Source of the DNA: Eublepharis macularius
Lineage: Eukaryota > Chordata > Lepidosauria > Squamata > Eublepharidae
Assembly: GCF_028583425.1 (NCBI RefSeq)
Contig: NC_072792.1
Location: 157,424,676 to 157,488,675 of the forward strand
Length of the DNA: 64,000 bases
Direction: 5' to 3'
A program made the translations under genes and the position numbers. How positions within the stretch are numbered: position 1 is the first letter of the stretch; the number at the start of each line of letters is the position of its first letter. This document shows, one piece after another, positions 23,491 to 34,393 of the stretch. Below the pieces are notes generated by a model that saw only the letters and a list, made by a program, of their open reading frames with translations, ran no database searches and had not been told where the DNA came from.

Positions 23491-23590
23491 ACAGATATCT
23501 GAAGAAGTGAGCTATGACTCACAAAAGCTCATATCCTACCACAAATTTTGTTAGTCTTATAGGTGCTACAGGACTCTTGCTCTTTTCTCC
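23491..23590 (+). mobile_element. PLE tail nested inside the L2-like LINE
   Basis: The tail blocks (CTGAAGA, stem II, AAAAGCTC, 'ttttgttagtcttatagg', 'tgctacaggactcttgctct') sit between the MKPLKEVIRR-coding part and the YVDD-coding part of the LINE. The LINE is therefore older. Confidence 0.7.
23499..23528 (+). ncRNA. Hammerhead-like motif (stem II GTGAG/CTCAC)
   Basis: CTGAAGA at 23499-23505, one spare A, GTGAG, loop CTATGA, CTCAC (23518-23522), then AAAAGC where an active core needs GAAA. Stem II is intact but the core is mutated. Confidence 0.4.
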
Positions 23591-24301
23591 TGATGACCTC
23601 TTTCAGTGGCTTCATACACATATTAAATAGAATGAGGAATAAGATCAAAACCCGAGGAACTCCACAGGCCATCGGCCAGGAGGCAGAACAGGAAATCCCC
23701 AGCACCACATTTTGAGACCAACCTGCCAGATAGGACTCAAACCACCATAACATGATGCCCCTTAGTCCCAGCACCAAGAGGCAGTTCAGGAAGATACGAT
23801 GGGTCAATAATACTGCAGGCTCCTGAGAGATCCAGCAGGACTAGCAGGGTCATATCCCCCCTGTCTAATTCTCAATGGAAGTCGTCAACCAAGGCGACCC
23901 AAGCAGTTTCTGTTTGAAATGCTGGCCTAAAGCCAGATTGAAATGGGTCTAGAAGATCAGTCTCTTCCAAGACCAAACTATGGATATTGCAAATTATGGT
24001 TTGCTCTAAACAAGAAGAAACTAATTGAACTGGAGCATGCAAGGGAAGGAGAGAACACATAAGCACAGGGCTCATTTCCATAGTACCAAACCAGTTTTGC
24101 CTCGACATGTGAACTGAACCCCACTGACTGACAATTGTAGCAAGCAACTAAATAGGCTGACACATGCAAGGGGTGCTCATTTAAAATAGAGAGGTGTCTC
24201 AAAACAGAGATGCATCCTATATTAACACCATTGCTGCAGGTGAAGCATATATTCACATCAAAACCCTTTTTTACATAGCTTTTGTAAGCTGTAATCTGGT
24301 T

Positions 24302-24315
24302 GCTAGCAGATTTTT
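24302..24315. repeat. Target-site duplication of the L1 copy, left
   Basis: gctagcagattttt, identical to 25211-25224. Confidence 0.85.
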
Positions 24316-25210
24316 AGTAAAAATACTTTTATTTTATTAATAAGATTAAAAGCCCAATAAAAAGGGCAAAGAAATAGGAAAAGAAAATAAAGAAAAAAAG
24401 AATACAAAGAGAGAAAAAGAACTGAAAATAACAAAGAAAAATAACACATTTCATTTTCCATTTTTCTCTACAACACCTATCATATTTTAACAAACATATT
24501 TTTAGTTTTAATATCTCCATAATTTATCTTTTCAATACTTCCCCACTTCTATTTATTTTTCCCAAATTTGTCTTCTTAGAAATCAAAACCACAAATCATC
24601 AGTTCATTTTTCCTCGTCTCACACAGAAAGTCAGTAAGGGGTTTCCAGTTAACCATAAAGGTAGACAATGTTTTATCTCTGATCAGAGCTGTAAATTTAG
24701 CCATCTCCGCTAACTCCATCATTTTCATAATCCAGTCCACGATTGAAGGCAATACTGTACTTTTCCATTTTTGCGCATATAAAAGCCTAGCCGCTATTGT
24801 CATATATAGAAATAAGATACCATGTTCGTTTTCCAACTGCTTATCCATTAATCCCAACAAAAAGGCTTCTTGTTTAAATTGTATATTGATCTTCAACATT
24901 TTTTGTATTATCATATGAATTTGTGACCAATGTTTTTTTGCTTTAGGGCAAGTCCGCCAAAGATGATAAAATGTTCCTTCATGTTCCTCACATTTCCAAC
25001 ATTTGTTTGACATACTTTTACTCATTTATCAGGATAGATCATTTTATCGAAATGTTCTTTAAGTATGGAACTCAAAGTGAATTTGAGCCCCTTTACCCAC
25101 ATATTTTCCCACTGTTCCATTTGTATATCATACCCAAAATTTTTAGCCCATTTCACCATACAATCTTTCACACATTCTTCTTCCATTTCAAATTTCAACA
25201 AACGGTGTCA
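24316..25210 (-). mobile_element. 5'-truncated L1 LINE, ORF2 C-terminus and 3' UTR
   Basis: The 14-bp direct repeats at 24302-24315 and 25211-25224 bound an 895-bp minus-strand insertion. The minus translation of 24576-25025 has the L1 ORF2 C-terminal pattern: CWKCEEHEGTFYHLWRTCPK (Cys/His knuckle), YMTIAARLLYAQKWK, and VDWIMKMMELAEMAKFTAL. It ends with a stop at 24576. The A/T-rich 3' UTR runs to 24316. The long plus-strand frame at 24971-25516 is an antisense shadow and is not a gene. Confidence 0.85.
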
Positions 25211-25224
25211 GCTAGCAGATTTTT

Positions 25225-26675
25225 TGTGCCATTTCAGACCCCAGTGGTTTGGTTGCCAGTTGCTATATTTTTTTTACCTTTTTTAAAAAACCTTTTCAGA
25301 CAAAGTAACTTGGGTCCCGTCTGCAATGTGGGGTTGCGCCATTTTTTTTTTAAAAAGAGCTATTTTTCCTCTTCTCAGGTTTTCAGTGTGCTTCCCATTT
25401 GCTGTGGAATACTGTTTGAAATGTCCATAGTGCTTCCAACAATGCCACCCTTTTACTTCCCCACTCATGCCCTGTCTTGTGTATATTTGTCATGTGAATC
25501 TGCCCATTTAGCCTGAGAGCTACCAGTGACTTGGGAGGGTGTAGTGCTGGCATATTAATTCTGTATGCAAATAGTCCAGCTCACATGGTAAGGGTGGGTC
25601 TACACGATTGGTGCTTGGGGAATGCTTATATTGCCAAGTGCTTTATTCAGGGCCACTTTCACATACTTTCAGTCCAGAATCCCACACAGAACCAATGCCA
25701 ATGGATTTGCGCATCGAGAGTGAAATGATTTTACTGAATTTAACCCCAAAAAGTAAGAGCTGAATGTGTTTTAATAGCCTTCTTTAGCTTCTCTGCAGGG
25801 AAGAATACAGGCAGCTTTGTAATCAATGCTTTCTGTATAGTTGTTGAATAGTCTTTAAATGCAGCTCTTGTTGTCTTAACATTTTCTGAGCAATTTTTTA
25901 AAAAAATTACTTGATGTTCTTTCAGTCACAAAAACAGATGCTGAATGGTGCATGCAGAGCTCTAGGGGTAGCAAGAAACTTATTTAAATTGGGTTTTTCT
26001 GCTCTTCAGGCAAATCCGATCACACAATATGCACTGTAGAGAGCCACTGGGTGCTAAACAGAGAGGTCGACTTAAAATGGCATGTCATTCTTTCTTGAAG
26101 CAGTTAATTATTCATTTCAGCAACATTTCCTAAATACCAATAAAGAATCATTTGAAACCAGAACTTAATTTTTCCTCTAAAAGGCTTAAATAAATTACGA
26201 CAATACTCAGTACATCACCAGCCTACAATGCAAAGCTACAAGTCTTTGCAAAAATGAAAGCACAGTATAAAATACTGAAATATAATTTATTACAGTATAC
26301 TATAAGTACAACATCAATGCAGTGAAGAAACCAATATTATTTACACTGTATTAGTTATTAGATGCCACACCATAACATTGTATGCAAATGAAGTTTACAG
26401 AAGTTCCATCATTCTGGGCTTTACATTTACTTGGGGAGGATTGCCATACAATTAAAATTCCTGTGATCCCTTCAAACTCCCTTCATCCTCATGTCTGGTA
26501 TGCTGTGGAATCTTATAGTTGTGTACCCCTCAACCCCTGTACCCCTTTCTTTTCATGCCTTTAAATTTCTAGGTCATGCAAGTGCTTTCTCAACATGCGA
26601 ACAAACCCCAAGGTAAAAAGTTGCTTTATAATCATCTATCCATGTAAAAAGAGTAATGTATGTTAGCCTTAAAAT
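25225..26675. other. Unassigned intronic sequence
   Basis: No gene or clear repeat recognised. Confidence 0.5.
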
Positions 26676-26940
26676 AGCTAAAGGGTTTGTCGAAGGCTTT
26701 CACGGCCGGAGAACGATGGCTGTTGTGGGTTTCCCGGGCTGTATTGCCGTGGTCTTGGCATTGTAGTTCCTGACGTTTCGCCAGCAGCTGTGGCTGGCAT
26801 CTTCAGAGGTGTAGCACCAAAAGAGGTGCTACACCTCTAAAGATGCCAGCCACAGCTGCTGGTGAAACGTCAGGAACTACAATGCCAAGACCACGGCAAT
26901 ACAGCCCGGAAAACCCACAACAGCCACAGCTAAAGGGTTT
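26676..26940. mobile_element. PLE-derived palindrome (26689-26927) with 13-bp target duplication
   Basis: The direct repeat agctaaagggttt stands at 26676-26688 and 26928-26940. Between them a 239-bp insertion folds on itself: the left arm from about 26714 to 26818 is nearly the exact reverse complement of the right arm 26825-26927, around a 6-base centre. The left arm has an extra outer segment starting gtcgaaggctttcacggc. No coding sequence. The few mismatches suggest a fairly recent insertion. I assign it to PLE terminal repeats from its motif content, not from a reverse transcriptase. Confidence 0.75.
26769..26809 (-). ncRNA. Hammerhead-ribozyme-like motif in the palindrome
   Basis: Reading minus from 26809: stem I CCT, CTGAAGA, one spare T, stem II GCCAGC with loop CACAGCT and GCTGGC, then GAAA, CGTC, and AGG closing stem I. 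All core segments are present and GTC is the standard cleavage triplet. Stem III is only ACGT with no loop, the kind of minimal stem that in other PLE hammerheads is thought to need dimers. The mirrored copy on the plus strand (26837-26871) has CTAAAGA, which loses a core G. Confidence 0.5.
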
Positions 26941-27889
26941 ATTCAATCATACATGGGATTTTTAGTTGAGAAATCTGCTAAGTCAGAGTGCTGGATTTAA
27001 GCTTGAAGACATTTTACCATGAAACCCCCTTTCCCTTTCTAAATTTGTCTACTACTGGAACAAATCAGTAATTATAACATCAAAACTTAAACATGCCCCA
27101 TTAAGATGTTACCATGTGTTAGTTAAATGAAGGACTGTAAGACATCACAAGGATTATTTCAGTAACTAATTTTGTAAACTATATCCCCGTGGGGCAAATA
27201 ATTTTAAATGTATGGGCATAAATGTAATTAATACAAATGGACAAAATTTTGCAATTTACTTCATTCCTAAGGCTCCATATAATTTTATTGGAAGTACATT
27301 TCATATTATGTTATTTAGTTCCAAGCAACACGAAAAAAGTAAATGAATTTTTCACATATAAGTAATCAGTGCTCCCCCCTCTTCTTTTGAAGGCCTGTCC
27401 ATTAGAGGTACTTTTGTGAATTATTTTGATTCTGGAAGGAGGGGGAAACCTCACAACCATAATTATTAGAGTTATTTCTGCACCAGCTTGTCTTTCCTGG
27501 AATATGTCCTCAGATATATTGAAAACAGATGGTGCAATCTACACCTATGACTCTGCTTCTAGATTTAGTTAGGAAAGGTTTTCATGAAAGAACTATTAAC
27601 TCCAATGAAATGCCCATGTGAAATCACATTGTCTCCTGGAAATCACCTTTCAAAACACTTACCTGCAAGAGATCTACCTGGAAGGAGGCACACCAATTTG
27701 CCAGGTTAAACAGCAGTCTGGAACGTCTCCCTACAATTAAAGCTGGAATCTGCTGATAGTTTTTTTCAGAGAAATGAAACCAGTTTAAAATATGGATCAA
27801 TACTTCTAGGGTGTTTTCAAGCCACCCTATTGTCTTCTCTCCCTCTGCTCTCAGCATAGAGACATGTTCCTTCAAGCACCAAACTTTTT
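26941..27889. other. Unassigned intronic sequence
   Basis: AT-rich, with no recognisable gene or repeat. Confidence 0.5.
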
Positions 27890-28270
27890 CTAATTTTTTT
27901 TATTTATTTATGCCAAGCAAAAAACCAAAAAAACCAATGGTGACAAATCTATATATAGACTTCTATAAAAGGTCTCCAAATATCTAAAAATACACCGTTG
28001 TCATCTATATGCAGTATGTTCAAATGCTGACAAGTTTATAAGATCCTCAAACCAATACATTACAGGAAGTAGGCTTTTGTCGTTCCAATGTTGTGGTATA
28101 AGTCTTTTAGCAACCGTAAGGACACAGAGGATCCATTTCCATTGATCACTGGTTAGGTTCCATACAACAGGTAAATAGTTTAAAAGTATATAAATATCCT
28201 CAAAAATAAATGAGTATTCTAATATAAAATGGCTTCCTTGCAGCTCTCGCTCCCCCATGCATTGGGGCAA
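27890..28270 (-). mobile_element. L1-type ORF2 C-terminal fragment, second family
   Basis: The minus translation of 28001-28270 includes WILCVLTVAKRLIPQHWNDK followed by PVMYWFEDLINLSAFEHTAY. This is the AA-x-RLI-x-x-HWK and W-x-x-DL pattern near the end of L1 ORF2, different in detail from the copy at 24316. A T-rich run on the plus strand near 27890-27905 is a likely poly(A) end. Confidence 0.5.
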
Positions 28271-29084
28271 TATCTATATATGCTACCTGAGTATTCATTG
28301 CAACAAGCAAATCCCTGATGCAGGTAACCGTTATTCCTTGATTTTGAGGGGAAGGGATAAGATTGCAGATTCCAGAGTATGCATGTTGCAGTTAATGCAC
28401 ATACAATACCTTTGGTCTATTCGTCAACACGTGAAGGTCAGGCTAGACATAGGGATGAGAGCATGGCTGGCATATGCAACTGTTGCTCCGCTCCATGTTG
28501 AACAAAGGGCCAAAATAGATGTGACAACAGTGATTCCATGTAAATATGGAACTGCCCCAATTACACATAGATAGTGGAGTGAATTTTTTCATTTTAGTAG
28601 AAAAGACAGAGGAGGGACACCAAGCCCTTTCTTTGCTTGAATCTTACCTCCTGCTGCTTTTCTCCACAGACTCTTTTCTGTTCAAAGTCCAACACCCAAA
28701 CTGTACACAGCTGTACAAAAAAAAATTCAACAAGAAGGATCGAGAGGGCTCAAAACCCCTCACCCACATGTCTTTTGTGCTGCTAAAATTGGACACACAC
28801 TCCTGCCCCCTCCGTCATTGGGGTGATCCAAGTTTCACTGCATGGAGCTGCAACCATCATGTCTAATACAGCCTGAACCACACTGCCAAATGCATGACCA
28901 GGAGTCTACAGGTTCAAGGAACAGGGCAGATTCCATGTAGTTCTCTGTGCCTCTGCTAAGGCTAGTGGGAGCGGGGCAGTTTGAGAAAAGAGAAATGTTT
29001 TTCAATTGCATAGTTCGTATGGTGTGGATTTGAGTTTCACTGGATTTTTGGGTAGTGTCTACACAGACCACTCCAGGGGGTATT
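28271..29084. other. Unassigned intronic sequence
   Basis: Two frames of about 105 codons (28257-28574 and 28546-28866) are open, but neither shows a domain I recognise. Confidence 0.45.
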
Positions 29085-29255
29085 CATGTTAAATCTGTAG
29101 CAGCAGAATAAAACAGCACCTTAAAGACTAACAAAAGTTATTCCTAGATACATTTTCTTGAGTCAGAGTTCACTTCATCAGATGCATTTTATGCCAGAAT
29201 AAATTTGGCTAGTCTTTAGGGTGCCAGAAGGCTCCTGCTTCCTTTTTCAATCCTA
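29085..29255. mobile_element. PLE-derived inverted pair of tails, diverged
   Basis: A reverse tail (29125-29205: 'gcaccttaaagactaacaaa' to 'cttcatcagatgca') abuts a forward tail segment ('ccagaataaatttggctagt', 'ctttagggtgccagaagg'). Reading minus, the first part gives CTGATGA, then GTGA and ACTC. It has the same head-to-head layout as 26689 and 47074, but older. Confidence 0.6.
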
Positions 29256-29554
29256 CCAGGAATTCAAGATATGCCTCTTCCAAGCACTAGCTTGTTAGGC
29301 AGATTTTGTGCGGATTCATTATTAAAAATATTGTATTCCACCCTGCTTCCTGGGAACTCAAGAAAATACAGATGGGGAAGATAATGATTCTTATCATCCC
29401 CCCCCCCCTACTTGCTAGGAAAAACTGGATTTAAATGTGTTTCTTATTCTAAACGGTTTGATCACCAGCCTTCTTATAGGCTGATGGTTTTCTCACTGCT
29501 TTCTATGGCTATAACCAAATGAGGGATCCATTTACAAAGTAAGGGAATCCTTAC

Positions 29555-29632
29555 GCCTGATGACTCTCAAAAGCTTATACTCGAAATCTTTTTGGTCTTT
29601 TAGGTGCTACTGGAATCAAATCATGAAACAAT
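29555..29632 (+). mobile_element. PLE tail fragment
   Basis: CTGATGA followed by CTCTCAAAAGCTTATACTC and 'ttggtcttttaggtgctact'. Part of stem II is lost. Confidence 0.5.
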
Positions 29633-31009
29633 TCCACATTCAAAGATGCAATCCACTATCCAACTGGGGAAAAAACTCTAATTTATTTGCACTATAGCCC
29701 ATATTTAGAACAAAAAACTGAAAGTCCAACTTATAGCAGAAAGAACATGTAACTTCTTAACATGTCAATGACCAGCTTTATGCATAACTCAAAATTTGTC
29801 AGTTCAGTTTTCATTTCTTTGTTTCTCTTCATATGTTTCTTTAATTTATTTTTCCCCTGAAAGGTCAAAACAATTATTTTAAATTGTTATTTGAGAGTTC
29901 ACTGTTTTGCACTGCATAAAATTTACTTTATCCTACATCACCCTAGAAATGCACGAAATATCTTCCATGCAACTTTGTCTCCAAAATAGGCTGAAGACAG
30001 CTGTTTCACCTTTTGGTTAAACTATAGCTAAGCCTACTGACTCCAGACTTTTGTTGCCTGCATCTCCCGCAATGGAATTCATTAGTAATTGGTCAGGACT
30101 TTATCCACACAGTTAATTTCAACATTGATGACACTTTATGTCAATTACTTAATAGCAAATTACCTATTTATTAAAATTTCAATTAACTTGATGAGTGAAG
30201 AGGTCAGAGAACAGGCAGCCATCTTGCCAGACATCATGTGAAACTTTCCCGTGCACAAAAATATCTAGCGCTCGAGCTTTGAATGACAAACATATTTGTA
30301 GAGTTACTTTACTATTTTTGAAAGCCTGTAAAAAGGGGAGGGGGGAGAGAATGTGTTTCCACGCTACTGTACACTTTTTTTTAAATGGCCAAATGATTTA
30401 ATTTTTTCATATAAAAATTCTTCTTTAAGTCCAAAATAATTATTAAGGCAAAATATGATACAAAATATGATAAAAAATAATGCAAATGAGAAAAACTATA
30501 AATGTAAGACAGTAACCTGCCATAATGAACATATGACAAAAAACCCTCTCTATTCCATAGGATTGGTATTTGCTTCCTCCTCTGCTATTAAAATAATGTT
30601 GTTGTTTATTTATTTATTTTCACAACAGGGTGAGACTGGACTAGCATTGCCATGCATGACCTGGCAACTAGTGGAAGAGCGGGGGGGGGGGCATTGGTGA
30701 TGGCACCCCTCTTTTAAGAATTACTGGGAACTCTATGGAAAAACAACAGTTTAAAAAATTCTTCCACTACTCGTCCTAGCAACATCAGGAAATGAGAGCT
30801 GGGGACCTGGCAATCCTTGACTGGACATGATTTCCTTCAGGGCTGTGGTTCAATTCAAAGCTCCAAAATTATTCATAGGCCTACTCAGAAGTCAGAACTC
30901 CTATATTCACTCCTATATTGAGAACAGCAATGTATTCATGCCATGGAATTAAAGGCATCATGATTCTGGATGCCTCCTTGAAAATGGAGGCTCAGGTCGC
31001 AGCGGTTGC
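29633..31009. other. Unassigned intronic sequence
   Basis: Only hints of old repeats: (TTTA)n at about 30605 and phrases like 'gacctggcaactagtggaag' at about 30660 that resemble the GGTTGCCA MITE group. No gene recognised. Confidence 0.45.
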
Positions 31010-31928
31010 CAGGTCCTCTTTTTTTATCTACGATAGACCAGGCAGCTTGTCTTGTACCTCTCAGTTAGCAACTTAACTCCAGTGATCCAGGCAACGGTCA
31101 TCTCTAGCCTGGATTACTGTAACTTGCTCTACATGGGGCTTCCCTTGAACCTGACCTGGAAACTACAGCTGGTTCAAAATGCAGCAGTGCGTGTTATTGT
31201 AGGAGCGCTGATTGGAGCGCATATAAACCTATATTGCACCAGCTGCATTGGTTGCCAGTGGAGTACCGGATCAGGTTCAAAGTCTTGGTATTAACCTAAA
31301 AAGCCCTATGCGGACTGGGACCAGCGTATCTGCGAGACTGCCTCTCCCTATATGTGCTCCAGAGGACGCTCTGATCGGGAAACATCTATAGGTGGCCCCT
31401 GGCCCCAAGGAGGGCTGCCTGACCTCAACCAGAGCCAGGGCCTTCTCGGTCCTGGCTCCAGCCTGGTGGAACTCTGTCCACTGAGACCAGGGCCCAGCAG
31501 GATGTGTTATCGTTTTGCCGGGCCTGTAAGATGGAGATGTTCCACCAGGCATACGGTGAGGTTGGGCTTGGCCTCCACTGACTGATAAAATGGAGAAGAA
31601 TAAAATCTGAATCCCTCCCTACTAGATAAGGAGGATGCATCTGACGAAGAGAACTGTGATTCTCGAAAGCTTATGCTACAGTAAAGTTGGTTAGTCTTAA
31701 AGGTGCTACAGGACTACTAGGGTTGTCCATCACCTTATCTTATCAAGCTGTGTCTGCTGCTATTGATTGCCGCCATCTGAGTGTATATTTTTACGTGTGA
31801 AGTTTTTAAAAAATCTATTTGTTTTAATTGTATAAATTAATTTTAATGTGTTTTTTAAATGTTGTAATCCATCCTAAGCCCTTCATGGGGAGGGTGGAAT
31901 AGAAATCCAAAGAAAATAAAAATAAAGC
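31010..31928 (+). mobile_element. L2-like LINE, ORF2 C-terminal part and 3' end
   Basis: The translation near 31080-31210 gives VISSLDYCNLLYMGLPLNLT and KLQLVQNAAVRVIVGA, then a decayed LHWLPV-type block. This is the conserved C-terminal ORF2 region of L2/CR1-group LINEs. The 3' end at 31840-31928 ('cttcatggggagggtggaat', then AAATAAAAATAAA) is shared with the copy at 36530-36915. A PLE tail is nested at about 31630-31720. Confidence 0.8.
31641..31678 (+). ncRNA. Hammerhead-like motif, best preserved of the short tails
   Basis: CTGACGA (31641-31647), one spare A, GAGAA, loop CTGTGA, TTCTC (31660-31664), GAAA (31665-31668), stem III AGC with loop TTAT and GCT, then A at the predicted cleavage site. 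Stem II is a perfect 5-bp helix with a sequence different from the other copies. I find no good stem I. The tail continues to about 31720 with 'ggttagtcttaaaggtgcta'. Confidence 0.45.
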
Positions 31929-33929
31929 AAAATGTATAAAGTCCTTAGATGTTAAATTATAATAATACTCTGCTATGAACTATGCACAAGTAAATCTCTC
32001 ATTGACTTCAGCGGGACTTTTACATGAATACTGTAATTAAGCTCAGGCCAAGATAAATACTACAGGAAATAGGTTTTTTTATGTTTAGTATCTTCAGCTT
32101 TTTGCATTTCCTAACACCAAATGCAGTGTCATTAGCTCTCAAACAAATACTGCTGACAACAGGGATGCCAACTGGCCAGAAAAAGCCACCAAGCCCTGCT
32201 CTGTGCTTTTAACAATAGCTCGGTATAAAGGAATGAGCAAGTAAAGCTTTTCACGTACATAGCATGGATATCAGCATCATCACCCACAAATGTATTCATA
32301 TCAAGCTGCTGTTAAAGGCATTTGACCTGATCCAATGTCAAAAATGGCAGCCCTAATTAAAAGGATAGCAGAGGCACAGCCACCTCTTCTCCATTCCTTC
32401 CTCCTCATTAGCACAGCATCAGACCTCAGAGTTTATATGGAACACCTGTGAACCTTAGCCACAGATACAGTATAAGTCCTACAATGACTCCTCCAGAGAA
32501 ATACATAAACACCTCTTGTGATATTTGCATGGGTACTTTAAAGGAACGGTGCTATTGAATCTGTAAGTCATAGAGTTATAAGATGCTTGTAATGGAACCA
32601 CAGCTGGCATAGCTAAAGACTATGTCAGCACTTCTGAGTTATGTCACTGGGTGCCGTGATTTTGGAATTGATTAAAGAAGTGAAGCCTGTTGGAGTGACA
32701 GTGACACCTTCCAAAGACAACCTAACACTGGCCACTCCATCTTTGCATCATATCAACAGTGAACAAAAAGGGAAGTGCAATGCAGGGCACAATAGTGTGG
32801 TTTCTAACTGTAAAATAATCTGCAACACAGATAATACTTATTTCCAGCATTCGTGAAGGAGATTCAAAACCTCGGCCTCATTTTCAATCTGGATGCTTCT
32901 TTGGATATTCCAGGTGCACCACAGATGGAACATCAATGGTAAGAATGTATTTAAAGCCATTTTCATAATGGTCTCAGGCTAATACCTATCCGTCTGTGGT
33001 CTCAGATAATACCTATTGGCTAAAATATATATTAAGTTAATAAGCAAACAGAAGTAGACTACAGTTCGAGCAGTGGATGAAAAGTCTCTGGTTTGAATCT
33101 CACCTCTACCATGAACTCATTTGGGGACCAAAGTCAGGCTGCTTTCTCAAGCTTAGCTCTCCATTTGCAATCCAGGGATTAGAACAAAGACCTACCATAC
33201 AACACTGTATGGCTCAAAATAACATACTGTATGTGAAATGCAATGAAAACCTCAAAGTTCTTTATCAACACTGTATATTAATATGTAAATGACTCTCTTC
33301 CCATTGCCTTAACGTTTTGCACATGACACAAAATAGTGAAAGGTGTAAAAGTGCCCCGTGCATCCCAACTTTATGCTGATTTCTTCTTTGTTGGGCTATT
33401 GAGACAACTACGCCACAGACTTGGAGGATCCTATGTGCTCCTGAGGATGACAGGCATCTTAGTGGGAGAGCAGAAGGAAGAGGAACAAGGTGGACTTGGA
33501 GCATAAAATGATTATAAATGAGTAGCATGCTTCCTCAACTAGGAATGAAGGCAAGCGAAGGCACTCCAGTGTTAGCCATTCCTGTACTAGCCATAGTGGA
33601 TTCTAACAAGCAGACTGATACATGGCTGACAGCTGGTTTTATTGGCAATTCAAACAGCAACACTTGTAGTTACTGGAGGCAGGGAGGAGATGGCACACCA
33701 TAACTAGATTAAAAATGGGATCATCTAAGTCTAGGCTTTTAAAATTCTGAGTTCAGTAGTATACTTGCCCAGGTTCAATACTCTTATTTTTCCTTTCTGC
33801 CCCATAGTAAGGTACCCCCGTGCACCTAAATACAGAACTGAACTTTTCCAGCTGCAAACTTCACATGATTCTAGGACCTATACAATAGTTTGAAAAACAA
33901 GGGAAATAGGTAGAGCAAGCTTTTCCATC
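31929..33929. other. Unassigned intronic sequence
   Basis: No recognisable gene or clear repeat. Confidence 0.5.
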
Positions 33930-33937
33930 GGCTCCAG

Positions 33938-34385
33938 CAGGGGTCATTTCGTAGAAAAAGAGCTGGAGGAACTCATTAGCATAACTCATTTGCATAACTG
34001 ATTTGCATATGCCACACCCCTTGACATCACCAGAAGTGTGTCATTAGCATAACTGATTTGCATATGCCACACACCCCTGACATCACCTATCCTGGCTGTT
34101 TTGGACCCAATCCTGGCCATTCAGGGCCGAAATTGGGCCCAAAATGGCAAAAGGGGGCTGAAAATGACCGAAAAGGGGCCCAAATGGTCAGGATTGGGCC
34201 GCTGCTGAGTGGGAGAGTGATCCACCACCTGTCAGAGGCCCAATCTGGGCCATTTTGGCCGCAATCCAGGCTAAAATGGGCCCAAAATGGCCGGGAGTAA
34301 GATGGGCGGGGCCACCTGATATGTGACCTCTTTGGGGAACTGCCAGAACCGCGTTCCTATGCGTTCCCCCTCGAAATAAGCCCTG
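33938..34385. mobile_element. hAT MITE, 448 bp, with perfect 8-bp target duplication
   Basis: Termini CAGGGGTCATTTCG and CGAAATAAGCCCTG are inverted. Direct repeats ggctccag stand at 33930-33937 and 34386-34393. Inside is a tandem block built on 'cataactgatttgcatatgc' (33980-34075), followed by GGGCC/AAAATGG-rich sequence. It is a different family from 15428 and 50769, though the CAGGG terminus is shared. Confidence 0.85.
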
Positions 34386-34393
34386 GGCTCCAG

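Larger units (their letters stand above)
22440..24250 (-). mobile_element. L2-like LINE, ORF2 reverse transcriptase part and 3' end, decayed
   Basis: Minus-strand translations show ordered reverse-transcriptase motifs: LLDPFQSGFRPAFQTETAW (about 23945), then LLVLGLRGIMLWWFESYLAG with VVLG and ACGVP (about 23640-23760). A YVDD catalytic box follows in CHQYVDDSQLY (23429-23464), then GWMRVNKLKQNPDE, and finally LQLVQNAVARLL (about 22980). Domain order agrees with one element. Stops and frameshifts make it a fossil. The 3' end is near a (GTTT)n run at 22445-22500. A PLE tail interrupts it at about 23491-23590. Confidence 0.8.

Noticed and set aside
24971..25516. 181-codon plus-strand open frame
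   Set aside because: It begins antisense to the L1 ORF2 C-terminus and runs across its target duplication, and it shows no domain.
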